Shown here one piece after another: positions 44,701 to 53,110 of a DNA stretch of 64,000 nucleotides (its first letter is position 1; each line of letters opens with the position of its first letter). The notes under the pieces are model-generated. The model made no database searches, had not been told where the DNA came from, and saw only the letters and a program-made list of their open reading frames with translations. Location: the NCBI RefSeq assembly GCF_013201725.1, contig NZ_CP053835.1, positions 248,001-312,000 of the forward strand. The letters are read 5' to 3'. The position numbers and the translations under genes are program-made. This DNA is from Arcobacter defluvii. Its GTDB lineage: Bacteria; Campylobacterota; Campylobacteria; Campylobacterales; Arcobacteraceae.

Positions 44701-47700
44701 CAGATGTAGATGAAGATATAAAAGCAAATATCTTAGTAAGTGATGCAGGAAGTGTAAAAGAAGCAGATGGAGCAACTTTAACATATGAAGTAAAACTATC
44801 AAACGCAGTTGGATCAGATGTAGAAGTAGATTTAACAACAGGTGGAACAGCAACAAGAGGTAGTGATTATGAAAATACATTACAATACTCAACAGATGGT
44901 GGAACAACTTGGTTAGATGTACCAGCTACAGGAAAAGTAACTCTTCCAGCAGATGGATCTTCAATTCTTGTAAAAGTAACAGTAATAGATGATGCAATAA
45001 CAGAGCCTGATGAAACAGTACTGTTAACAGCAACAACAATAAATACACAAATTACAACAAAAACAGCAACAGGAACAGGAACAATCCTTGATGATAGAGG
45101 AAGTGATAATCCAGATGTAGATGAAGATATAAAAGCAAATATCTTAGTAAGTGATGCAGGAAGTGTAAAAGAAGCAGATGGAGCAACTTTAACATATGAA
45201 GTAAAACTATCAAACGCAGTTGGATCAGATGTAGAAGTAGATTTAACAACAGGTGGAACAGCAACAAGAGGTAGTGATTATGAAAATACATTACAATACT
45301 CAACAGATGGTGGAACAACTTGGTTAGATGTACCAGCTACAGGAAAAGTAACTCTTCCAGCAGATGGATCTTCAATTCTTGTAAAAGTAACAGTAATAGA
45401 TGATGCAATAACAGAGCCTGATGAAACAGTACTGTTAACAGCAACAACAATAAATACACAAATTACAACAAAAACAGCAACAGGAACAGGAACAATCCTT
45501 GATGATAGAGGAAGTGATAATCCAGATGTAGATGAAGATATAAAAGCAAATATCTTAGTAAGTGATGCAGGAAGTGTAAAAGAAGCAGATGGAGCAACTT
45601 TAACATATGAAGTAAAACTATCAAACGCAGTTGGATCAGATGTAGAAGTAGATTTAACAACAGGTGGAACAGCAACAAGAGGTAGTGATTATGAAAATAC
45701 ATTACAATACTCAACAGATGGTGGAACAACTTGGTTAGATGTACCAGCTACAGGAAAAGTAACTCTTCCAGCAGATGGATCTTCAATTCTTGTAAAAGTA
45801 ACAGTAATAGATGATGCAATAACAGAGCCTGATGAAACAGTACTGTTAACAGCAACAACAATAAATACACAAATTACAACAAAAACAGCAACAGGAACAG
45901 GAACAATCCTTGATGATAGAGGAAGTGATAATCCAGATGTAGATGAAGATATAAAAGCAAATATCTTAGTAAGTGATGCAGGAAGTGTAAAAGAAGCAGA
46001 TGGAGCAACTTTAACATATGAAGTAAAACTATCAAACGCAGTTGGATCAGATGTAGAAGTAGATTTAACAACAGGTGGAACAGCAACAAGAGGTAGTGAT
46101 TATGAAAATACATTACAATACTCAACAGATGGTGGAACAACTTGGTTAGATGTACCAGCTACAGGAAAAGTAACTCTTCCAGCAGATGGATCTTCAATTC
46201 TTGTAAAAGTAACAGTAATAGATGATGCAATAACAGAGCCTGATGAAACAGTACTGTTAACAGCAACAACAATAAATACACAAATTACAACAAAAACAGC
46301 AACAGGAACAGGAACAATCCTTGATGATAGAGGAAGTGATAATCCAGATGTAGATGAAGATATAAAAGCAAATATCTTAGTAAGTGATGCAGGAAGTGTA
46401 AAAGAAGCAGATGGAGCAACTTTAACATATGAAGTAAAACTATCAAACGCAGTTGGATCAGATGTAGAAGTAGATTTAACAACAGGTGGAACAGCAACAA
46501 GAGGTAGTGATTATGAAAATACATTACAATACTCAACAGATGGTGGAACAACTTGGTTAGATGTACCAGCTACAGGAAAAGTAACTCTTCCAGCAGATGG
46601 ATCTTCAATTCTTGTAAAAGTAACAGTAATAGATGATGCAATAACAGAGCCTGATGAAACAGTACTGTTAACAGCAACAACAATAAATACACAAATTACA
46701 ACAAAAACAGCAACAGGAACAGGAACAATCCTTGATGATAGAGGAAGTGATAATCCAGATGTAGATGAAGATATAAAAGCAAATATCTTAGTAAGTGATG
46801 CAGGAAGTGTAAAAGAAGCAGATGGAGCAACTTTAACATATGAAGTAAAACTATCAAACGCAGTTGGATCAGATGTAGAAGTAGATTTAACAACAGGTGG
46901 AACAGCAACAAGAGGTAGTGATTATGAAAATACATTACAATACTCAACAGATGGTGGAACAACTTGGTTAGATGTACCAGCTACAGGAAAAGTAACTCTT
47001 CCAGCAGATGGATCTTCAATTCTTGTAAAAGTAACAGTAATAGATGATGCAATAACAGAGCCTGATGAAACAGTACTGTTAACAGCAACAACAATAAATA
47101 CACAAATTACAACAAAAACAGCAACAGGAACAGGAACAATCCTTGATGATAGAGGAAGTGATAATCCAGATGTAGATGAAGATATAAAAGCAAATATCTT
47201 AGTAAGTGATGCAGGAAGTGTAAAAGAAGCAGATGGAGCAACTTTAACATATGAAGTAAAACTATCAAACGCAGTTGGATCAGATGTAGAAGTAGATTTA
47301 ACAACAGGTGGAACAGCAACAAGAGGTAGTGATTATGAAAATACATTACAATACTCAACAGATGGTGGAACAACTTGGTTAGATGTACCAGCTACAGGAA
47401 AAGTAACTCTTCCAGCAGATGGATCTTCAATTCTTGTAAAAGTAACAGTAATAGATGATGCAATAACAGAGCCTGATGAAACAGTACTGTTAACAGCAAC
47501 AACAATAAATACACAAATTACAACAAAAACAGCAACAGGAACAGGAACAATCCTTGATGATAGAGGAAGTGATAATCCAGATGTAGATGAAGATATAAAA
47601 GCAAATATCTTAGTAAGTGATGCAGGAAGTGTAAAAGAAGCAGATGGAGCAACTTTAACATATGAAGTAAAACTATCAAACGCAGTTGGATCAGATGTAG

Positions 47701-50700
47701 AAGTAGATTTAACAACAGGTGGAACAGCAACAAGAGGTAGTGATTATGAAAATACATTACAATACTCAACAGATGGTGGAACAACTTGGTTAGATGTACC
47801 AGCTACAGGAAAAGTAACTCTTCCAGCAGATGGATCTTCAATTCTTGTAAAAGTAACAGTAATAGATGATGCAATAACAGAGCCTGATGAAACAGTACTG
47901 TTAACAGCAACAACAATAAATACACAAATTACAACAAAAACAGCAACAGGAACAGGAACAATCCTTGATGATAGAGGAAGTGATAATCCAGATGTAGATG
48001 AAGATATAAAAGCAAATATCTTAGTAAGTGATGCAGGAAGTGTAAAAGAAGCAGATGGAGCAACTTTAACATATGAAGTAAAACTATCAAACGCAGTTGG
48101 ATCAGATGTAGAAGTAGATTTAACAACAGGTGGAACAGCAACAAGAGGTAGTGATTATGAAAATACATTACAATACTCAACAGATGGTGGAACAACTTGG
48201 TTAGATGTACCAGCTACAGGAAAAGTAACTCTTCCAGCAGATGGATCTTCAATTCTTGTAAAAGTAACAGTAATAGATGATGCAATAACAGAGCCTGATG
48301 AAACAGTACTGTTAACAGCAACAACAATAAATACACAAATTACAACAAAAACAGCAACAGGAACAGGAACAATCCTTGATGATAGAGGAAGTGATAATCC
48401 AGATGTAGATGAAGATGTTCCAGTAATTACAATAACAGGTAGCATCGTATCTGAAAAAGAAAGTGGAATTGCAACAGGAGATAAAGTAATAGGAACGGTA
48501 TCTATTAGTATTGATAAAGTATTTAATGAAGACATAAAAATAACATTAAGTGATGGGCAACAAGTTACTATTTATGCAGGTGAATATACTCCAAGAAATA
48601 CAATATATATTGAAACAGATAGAATAGATGACTATTATAAACAAGGAACAACAACTTTTGAAGTATCTATAACAGATATATCAAATTCTGAAATAGATAT
48701 AAGTGATAAAAAAACAGAAATTACAATTAATGATGATGTTGATCCTATTGGTATGACTGTAACTGCAACTGCAACTTCACCTAAAATAATAGATGTAGAT
48801 ACTGAATTTGATGATTTAACAGGAGTATCAATTTATGCAACAGATACAAAAGGAAATAATAAAGAAATTTCTGTTGTAAAAGGTACAAATCATGATGGAT
48901 TTGGTGTATATGGAAAAACTACTGGAAGTGGTGCATCAACTGAGTTAGGTAATCTTGGAAATGGAGAAAGTGAAAAGATTGTTCTTACTTTTGATAAAGA
49001 TGTAAATTCATTAGATGTTGCTTTTGCTTGGAGACATAATGGTGAAACAGCTAGAGTTACTTTTATAAAAGATGGTCAAATTCTAGGTTATGCAGAAGTT
49101 ACAGGTGGAGGAGATAATACAAAAGCAAAAGTAAATTATTATTCAGTTGATGGTGAATTAATAAAATCTGTAGAAGCGCAGGGTGGAACAGATAGAGTTG
49201 ATTTATCTTATACATTTGAATTAACTGATACAAATGGAAATTTAGTAGCATTTGATCAAGTTGAATTTACTGCACCTAATTATGATGATGATTATTTGAT
49301 TAACAAAATTTCATATAAAGAAGTTGTTGATACAAGTTTAACTGATATTATTACTGATGGAGGAGAAGTTACATTTAGTATTCAATTAGATGAAAAATAT
49401 CCACCTCAAGGAACAGCAACTGCAACAATTGAAATAAATGGCATAACATATGAAAATGTGGCTATAAATGCAACAGGAAGAGCTACATTAACTGTTGATA
49501 GCAAAGATTTAGGTGATTTATCAAATGTTGTTGTAAAAGTAATTTCAATTAATGGTGGAAATTATGAAAAAGTTGAACAAGTTGAAGAAACTTTTGATTT
49601 TTCACCAGTTCTAGAATCTTCTGATGATAGTATAACTACAAATGAAGATACATCATATATTTTTAAAGTAAGTGATTTTGGAAATATTTCAGTTAATACA
49701 ACAGAGTTTAAAATTACAGAGTTGCCAAGTTTACAAAGCGGTAAACTTTATTTATTAGTTACAGAAGGTGAAACAATTATTGATAAAGAAGGCAATCTAA
49801 TCACAGTAACTCAAGATACAAAAATTGAAGTTTATGAAGGTCAAATTATTTCTTTAGCAGATGTTGGTACTGGAAAATTAATATTTGAACCTACTTCTAA
49901 TAGTGATATTGATGGAGAACTTAAATTTGAAGTAGGTGATGGAAATGGAAATTATAGTGATGAATATACAACATCTATTGAAATAATTGCAGTTGCAGAT
50001 GCTCCAATAGCAAGTATTGACGTTGTTAAAATTGAAACACTTTCTACAACAAATGAAATTATTGTTAAAGTGGGGAATAAAACATATAATATATCTGAAA
50101 TAATCGCAAATAAAGATTCATATACAGAGTTAAGTGGAATAACAAATAGCACTTCAACTAATAGTTCAAGTGTAGTTATAAATGAAAATATGGATAGCAA
50201 TGATTATCTTAAAACAACAAACTCTGATGATATTATAGTGTTAAATGGAGATTTTGGTGGACAATGGGGTAATGCAAAATTTGAAGGAATGTCTGGAAAT
50301 GATGTATATGTAATATTAGGAGATATTAGAGGATCAAATAATGCAATAAATGATAGTGCTGGTGATGCAGATATCATATATTTAAGTAAAGCTAGAGAAT
50401 ATTATGTAATTACTGATTCAAGTAATCATATAGTTAATAATTCAGGAACAGGAGTTGATTTTACTATAACACAATATGATGATAATGGTAATTTCGTAGG
50501 AAGTATGAGAATTAATAATATTGAAGGTATTGTCTTTGGTGATGGCTCTACTTTTGGAAGTATAGAAAAAGTTGAAACGACTACTACAACAATAAATTAT
50601 GAAGTTGATATAACTGCAGCTTTAGTAGATACAGATGGAAGTGAAACTTTAACTGTACAAATAAGTGGAGTACCAGAAGGGGCAACATTTGATTTAGCAA

Positions 50701-52160
50701 ATATGACAAATCTTGGAAATGGAATTTGGGAAGTAATTGTACCTCAAGGTGGAACATCAATAAATTATAGTAATATTAAAATGACTGTTCCATCTGAAGT
50801 AAAATATGTAGATTTACAAATCACAGCGAAATCGACAGAGGTAAGTAATAATTCTTCTGCTAAAACAACTGATTCGGATGCAACAATTTATGCTGTTAAT
50901 GAATCAGAGCAAGTTAATATGCAAGAATTTAAATATAATCTAGTCTTAACAATAGATAATTCAGGAAGTATGAAAGGTGATAAAATTGCTTTAGCAAAAG
51001 CTGCAATGGTTAATTTGATAAACAAATATGATGATTTAGGTGAAGTTAAAGTATTATTAAATGTGTTTAATGCTTATGGTGATATTAAAGGTGTATGGGT
51101 AGATCCTTCTAAAGCTATTAGTTTAATTAATGCAATTAGTGCTGGTGGTGGAACAAATTATGATGATGCGTTATTAAAAAATATTACTGCATTAGAAAAT
51201 AATCCAGCACCATTAGATGGGAAAACAATTTCATATTTTGTATCAGATGGAGTACCAACTTATGGAATGTATGAAAAAACTGAATGGTCATGGTCTCAAC
51301 TTAAAAAAATAACAACTTGGGAAAGAGATGGAGATGGGAAAAACACAACAGATGTAAATGATAAAATAGTTAATGATTGGAAAAAATTAGATATTGATAA
51401 AACATATTCTATAGGCATAGGAACAAATGAATTAAATACTTATATGAGAGAAATATCACAAAATCCAGATGAAGATGTAATTATTATTAGTAATGCAAAT
51501 GACTTAAGTAGCACTCTTGAAGATACAGTACAAGAGTTATTAGTTGATGGAAATGTAATTAATAATGTTGTTGGAGGAGATGGCGAAATTTCTATAGATA
51601 GTATAGAAGTAGATGGAAAAGAATATACAAAAGATGACTTCCCTGAAGATGGATTATTATTAGGTGATAATAATATTAAGTTTACATTTGATTTTGAAAC
51701 AGGTGATTATCAATATTATGCAAAATCATCAAATTTTGTAGAAGAAGTGGAAACATTTAAAGTAAATGCTTCAGATTCAGATGGAGATAAAACATCATTT
51801 GATGTTAGTGCAAGTGTAAAAATTGTTCAAGAAGAAACATCAAATATTCAAAACTTAATGGGTGAAGATATTGATTTAACAACTGTTATCACAAAAAATA
51901 CAGATGTAATTAATTTAGAAAATTCTACTAACGATAAGATAACTATTGAGTTAGAAGATATGTTAGTTCAAGAAGATAAACAATTAATAATCAAAGGTGA
52001 TGATGGAGATATGATTGAACTTGATAATCCAAGTGATTGGTCAAATGCAGGAACAGAACAATTAGATGGTATAAACTACAATGTTTATACAGGAACAGGA
52101 GAAAATTCAACAGTTAAATTATTAATTGAAGATGATATAGATATTACACCTGATATATAA
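38742..52160 (+). CDS. Giant LapA-like type I secreted adhesin with 22 Calx-beta repeats and a vWA domain
   Basis: A 4472-residue protein, about 460 kDa. Residues 1-150 resemble the LapA retention module and end in AAAAG (148-152), the kind of site cut by LapG proteases. Residues 215-3225 are 22 identical 137-residue Calx-beta-type repeats (GTATRGSDYE, DDAITEPDETVLLTAT, GTGTILDD), expected to bind Ca2+ and form a long stalk. After that come another Calx-beta-like unit, a beta-sandwich ligand-type domain (about 3250-3540), cadherin-like regions, a degenerate RTX-like stretch (about 3815-3945) and a vWA domain with MIDAS residues DNSGS (Asp4072), Thr4138 and Asp4169. The C-terminus is acidic, with no cysteine-rich part, as for uncleaved type I signals. 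The gene has its own terminator and a GGAG ribosome binding site. Confidence 0.93.
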   Translation: MKLTIKSEGQDKVVDLNKDLQFNVNKGEQYIFSNGFSSYVLNFKDNQQSVELTFKIDGKTIKVDLKGIVPLLQENVEGMENPTLVIINKTVNEKDVDNIVDNDAFNGSEIIDRLEALLSKPVELGSGNGNDKLAIISDFQSLVETLDAAAAGGEQGGATSNGSTFNSIFGSISDSLNGIADSAIWENLSESISTIPVETGNTAAIAANQADQIVNILVSDAGSVKEADGATLTYEVKLSNAVGSDVEVDLTTGGTATRGSDYENTLQYSTDGGTTWLDVPATGKVTLPADGSSILVKVTVIDDAITEPDETVLLTATTINTQITTKTATGTGTILDDRGSDNPDVDEDIKANILVSDAGSVKEADGATLTYEVKLSNAVGSDVEVDLTTGGTATRGSDYENTLQYSTDGGTTWLDVPATGKVTLPADGSSILVKVTVIDDAITEPDETVLLTATTINTQITTKTATGTGTILDDRGSDNPDVDEDIKANILVSDAGSVKEADGATLTYEVKLSNAVGSDVEVDLTTGGTATRGSDYENTLQYSTDGGTTWLDVPATGKVTLPADGSSILVKVTVIDDAITEPDETVLLTATTINTQITTKTATGTGTILDDRGSDNPDVDEDIKANILVSDAGSVKEADGATLTYEVKLSNAVGSDVEVDLTTGGTATRGSDYENTLQYSTDGGTTWLDVPATGKVTLPADGSSILVKVTVIDDAITEPDETVLLTATTINTQITTKTATGTGTILDDRGSDNPDVDEDIKANILVSDAGSVKEADGATLTYEVKLSNAVGSDVEVDLTTGGTATRGSDYENTLQYSTDGGTTWLDVPATGKVTLPADGSSILVKVTVIDDAITEPDETVLLTATTINTQITTKTATGTGTILDDRGSDNPDVDEDIKANILVSDAGSVKEADGATLTYEVKLSNAVGSDVEVDLTTGGTATRGSDYENTLQYSTDGGTTWLDVPATGKVTLPADGSSILVKVTVIDDAITEPDETVLLTATTINTQITTKTATGTGTILDDRGSDNPDVDEDIKANILVSDAGSVKEADGATLTYEVKLSNAVGSDVEVDLTTGGTATRGSDYENTLQYSTDGGTTWLDVPATGKVTLPADGSSILVKVTVIDDAITEPDETVLLTATTINTQITTKTATGTGTILDDRGSDNPDVDEDIKANILVSDAGSVKEADGATLTYEVKLSNAVGSDVEVDLTTGGTATRGSDYENTLQYSTDGGTTWLDVPATGKVTLPADGSSILVKVTVIDDAITEPDETVLLTATTINTQITTKTATGTGTILDDRGSDNPDVDEDIKANILVSDAGSVKEADGATLTYEVKLSNAVGSDVEVDLTTGGTATRGSDYENTLQYSTDGGTTWLDVPATGKVTLPADGSSILVKVTVIDDAITEPDETVLLTATTINTQITTKTATGTGTILDDRGSDNPDVDEDIKANILVSDAGSVKEADGATLTYEVKLSNAVGSDVEVDLTTGGTATRGSDYENTLQYSTDGGTTWLDVPATGKVTLPADGSSILVKVTVIDDAITEPDETVLLTATTINTQITTKTATGTGTILDDRGSDNPDVDEDIKANILVSDAGSVKEADGATLTYEVKLSNAVGSDVEVDLTTGGTATRGSDYENTLQYSTDGGTTWLDVPATGKVTLPADGSSILVKVTVIDDAITEPDETVLLTATTINTQITTKTATGTGTILDDRGSDNPDVDEDIKANILVSDAGSVKEADGATLTYEVKLSNAVGSDVEVDLTTGGTATRGSDYENTLQYSTDGGTTWLDVPATGKVTLPADGSSILVKVTVIDDAITEPDETVLLTATTINTQITTKTATGTGTILDDRGSDNPDVDEDIKANILVSDAGSVKEADGATLTYEVKLSNAVGSDVEVDLTTGGTATRGSDYENTLQYSTDGGTTWLDVPATGKVTLPADGSSILVKVTVIDDAITEPDETVLLTATTINTQITTKTATGTGTILDDRGSDNPDVDEDIKANILVSDAGSVKEADGATLTYEVKLSNAVGSDVEVDLTTGGTATRGSDYENTLQYSTDGGTTWLDVPATGKVTLPADGSSILVKVTVIDDAITEPDETVLLTATTINTQITTKTATGTGTILDDRGSDNPDVDEDIKANILVSDAGSVKEADGATLTYEVKLSNAVGSDVEVDLTTGGTATRGSDYENTLQYSTDGGTTWLDVPATGKVTLPADGSSILVKVTVIDDAITEPDETVLLTATTINTQITTKTATGTGTILDDRGSDNPDVDEDIKANILVSDAGSVKEADGATLTYEVKLSNAVGSDVEVDLTTGGTATRGSDYENTLQYSTDGGTTWLDVPATGKVTLPADGSSILVKVTVIDDAITEPDETVLLTATTINTQITTKTATGTGTILDDRGSDNPDVDEDIKANILVSDAGSVKEADGATLTYEVKLSNAVGSDVEVDLTTGGTATRGSDYENTLQYSTDGGTTWLDVPATGKVTLPADGSSILVKVTVIDDAITEPDETVLLTATTINTQITTKTATGTGTILDDRGSDNPDVDEDIKANILVSDAGSVKEADGATLTYEVKLSNAVGSDVEVDLTTGGTATRGSDYENTLQYSTDGGTTWLDVPATGKVTLPADGSSILVKVTVIDDAITEPDETVLLTATTINTQITTKTATGTGTILDDRGSDNPDVDEDIKANILVSDAGSVKEADGATLTYEVKLSNAVGSDVEVDLTTGGTATRGSDYENTLQYSTDGGTTWLDVPATGKVTLPADGSSILVKVTVIDDAITEPDETVLLTATTINTQITTKTATGTGTILDDRGSDNPDVDEDIKANILVSDAGSVKEADGATLTYEVKLSNAVGSDVEVDLTTGGTATRGSDYENTLQYSTDGGTTWLDVPATGKVTLPADGSSILVKVTVIDDAITEPDETVLLTATTINTQITTKTATGTGTILDDRGSDNPDVDEDIKANILVSDAGSVKEADGATLTYEVKLSNAVGSDVEVDLTTGGTATRGSDYENTLQYSTDGGTTWLDVPATGKVTLPADGSSILVKVTVIDDAITEPDETVLLTATTINTQITTKTATGTGTILDDRGSDNPDVDEDIKANILVSDAGSVKEADGATLTYEVKLSNAVGSDVEVDLTTGGTATRGSDYENTLQYSTDGGTTWLDVPATGKVTLPADGSSILVKVTVIDDAITEPDETVLLTATTINTQITTKTATGTGTILDDRGSDNPDVDEDVPVITITGSIVSEKESGIATGDKVIGTVSISIDKVFNEDIKITLSDGQQVTIYAGEYTPRNTIYIETDRIDDYYKQGTTTFEVSITDISNSEIDISDKKTEITINDDVDPIGMTVTATATSPKIIDVDTEFDDLTGVSIYATDTKGNNKEISVVKGTNHDGFGVYGKTTGSGASTELGNLGNGESEKIVLTFDKDVNSLDVAFAWRHNGETARVTFIKDGQILGYAEVTGGGDNTKAKVNYYSVDGELIKSVEAQGGTDRVDLSYTFELTDTNGNLVAFDQVEFTAPNYDDDYLINKISYKEVVDTSLTDIITDGGEVTFSIQLDEKYPPQGTATATIEINGITYENVAINATGRATLTVDSKDLGDLSNVVVKVISINGGNYEKVEQVEETFDFSPVLESSDDSITTNEDTSYIFKVSDFGNISVNTTEFKITELPSLQSGKLYLLVTEGETIIDKEGNLITVTQDTKIEVYEGQIISLADVGTGKLIFEPTSNSDIDGELKFEVGDGNGNYSDEYTTSIEIIAVADAPIASIDVVKIETLSTTNEIIVKVGNKTYNISEIIANKDSYTELSGITNSTSTNSSSVVINENMDSNDYLKTTNSDDIIVLNGDFGGQWGNAKFEGMSGNDVYVILGDIRGSNNAINDSAGDADIIYLSKAREYYVITDSSNHIVNNSGTGVDFTITQYDDNGNFVGSMRINNIEGIVFGDGSTFGSIEKVETTTTTINYEVDITAALVDTDGSETLTVQISGVPEGATFDLANMTNLGNGIWEVIVPQGGTSINYSNIKMTVPSEVKYVDLQITAKSTEVSNNSSAKTTDSDATIYAVNESEQVNMQEFKYNLVLTIDNSGSMKGDKIALAKAAMVNLINKYDDLGEVKVLLNVFNAYGDIKGVWVDPSKAISLINAISAGGGTNYDDALLKNITALENNPAPLDGKTISYFVSDGVPTYGMYEKTEWSWSQLKKITTWERDGDGKNTTDVNDKIVNDWKKLDIDKTYSIGIGTNELNTYMREISQNPDEDVIIISNANDLSSTLEDTVQELLVDGNVINNVVGGDGEISIDSIEVDGKEYTKDDFPEDGLLLGDNNIKFTFDFETGDYQYYAKSSNFVEEVETFKVNASDSDGDKTSFDVSASVKIVQEETSNIQNLMGEDIDLTTVITKNTDVINLENSTNDKITIELEDMLVQEDKQLIIKGDDGDMIELDNPSDWSNAGTEQLDGINYNVYTGTGENSTVKLLIEDDIDITPDI
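39384..48416 (+). repeat. Tandem array of 22 near-perfect 411-bp repeats
   Basis: The unit is 411 bp (137 codons) and begins at AATATCTTAGTAAGTG (39384, 39795, then every 411 bp to 48015). The last copy diverges after GAAGAT at 48416. The encoded protein is the same in all copies, and the text of the copies I compared is identical. No stop or frameshift occurs. Such arrays expand and contract by recombination, and the exact copy number depends on assembly quality. Confidence 0.95.
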
Positions 52161-52189
52161 ATACAAATAGGAAAAATTCCTATTTGTAT
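52161..52189 (+). terminator. Terminator after the adhesin gene
   Basis: ATACAAATAGGAA (52161-52173) pairs with TTCCTATTTGTAT (52177-52189), a 13-bp stem one base after the adhesin stop codon, followed by AGCTTTTAATTTTTT. The following kinase gene starts at 52227, so it needs read-through or its own weak promoter. Confidence 0.82.
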
Positions 52190-52226
52190 AGCTTTTAATT
52201 TTTTATAAAGTTGGATTTTTTTAAAT

Positions 52227-53027
52227 ATGAGACAAACGAGAATTGATGAATTCCTAGAATTAGAACATCACAATAAAGAACTTGAAAAAAGAATAAAAGA
52301 AGAAGTTGCAAAGAATAGAGAAAAAGACAAATTGATGTTTCAACAAGCAAAACTTGCTTCTTTAGGTGAAATGTTAGGAAATATTTCTCATCAATGGCGA
52401 CAACCTTTGATGGAAATCAATTCTTTATTTCTACCAATTGAAGCAAAAATTGCATTAGGTGAAACTTTAAATAAGGAAGAAATTTTGGAATCAATAGATA
52501 AATTAAATCATATAACAAAATATATGTCTAATACAATAGATGATTTTAAAGATTTTTTTGCAACAGATAAAGAAAAAATAAGATTCAAATTAATAGAACA
52601 AATAAATTCAACAATAAATATTATAAGTGGTGGATTAAAAGCAAATAGTATTAAACTTGATATTATAATCAAAAAAAATCCTGAATTAATTGGATATAAA
52701 AATGATTATTCTCAAGTTTTAATTAATATTATTAGCAATGCAAAAGATGTATTAGTTCAACGAAATATAAAAGAGCCATACATAAAAATAACTATTTATG
52801 AAGAAAATAATAATATTGTTACAACAATAGAAGATAATGCAGAAGGAATAAAAGTAGAACCTATTGAAAAAATATTTGAACCTTTTTTTACATATGAAAA
52901 AATTAATGGTTCAGGAATTGGTCTTTTTATGTCAAAATTAATAATAGAAAAAAATATGAATGGAAAATTAACTGCAAAAAATTCTTCAACAGGTGCATTT
53001 TTTAAAATAATTATTCCAAAAAACTAA
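52227..53027 (+). CDS. Soluble histidine kinase downstream of the adhesin
   Basis: A 266-residue kinase without membrane segment or sensor domain. A coiled coil (about 10-40) leads to HisKA with NISHQWRQPLMEI (His acceptor) and a HATPase domain (NIISNAKDVL N-box; DNAEGIK in place of DNAGGI; GSGIGLFMS). The altered G1 box keeps the Asp but has Glu for the first Gly. No response regulator is adjacent; the nearest is at 32252. It may feed into the same regulator or take part in adhesin control. Start at ATG 52227. Confidence 0.85.
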   Translation: MRQTRIDEFLELEHHNKELEKRIKEEVAKNREKDKLMFQQAKLASLGEMLGNISHQWRQPLMEINSLFLPIEAKIALGETLNKEEILESIDKLNHITKYMSNTIDDFKDFFATDKEKIRFKLIEQINSTINIISGGLKANSIKLDIIIKKNPELIGYKNDYSQVLINIISNAKDVLVQRNIKEPYIKITIYEENNNIVTTIEDNAEGIKVEPIEKIFEPFFTYEKINGSGIGLFMSKLIIEKNMNGKLTAKNSSTGAFFKIIIPKN

Positions 53028-53064
53028 ACTAAATCAATTCATTTTTTATTCAATCAATTTTAGA

Positions 53065-53070
53065 TATAAT
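53065..53070 (+). promoter_or_regulatory. -10 box of transketolase gene
   Basis: TATAAT at 53065-53070, in GATATAATCC, 40 bases before ATG 53111. The -35 region is T-rich and not conserved. Confidence 0.6.
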
Positions 53071-53110
53071 CCTAAAAATTTAGAAAACTTCACTCATTAT
53101 TAGGATAATC

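Noticed and set aside
39384-48416. Tandem array considered as CRISPR or satellite DNA
   Set aside because: The unit is 411 bp, in frame, without spacers, and encodes a Calx-beta fold.
39361-48535. Regular series of Leu/His-rich frames on the minus strand within the repeat array
   Set aside because: They repeat every 411 bp in register with the adhesin repeats, have no ribosome binding sites, and result from the A-rich, stop-poor codon use of the coding strand.
48155-48535. 126-codon minus-strand frame at the end of the repeat array
   Set aside because: It is antisense to the last repeat and the following adhesin domain, with no start signals.
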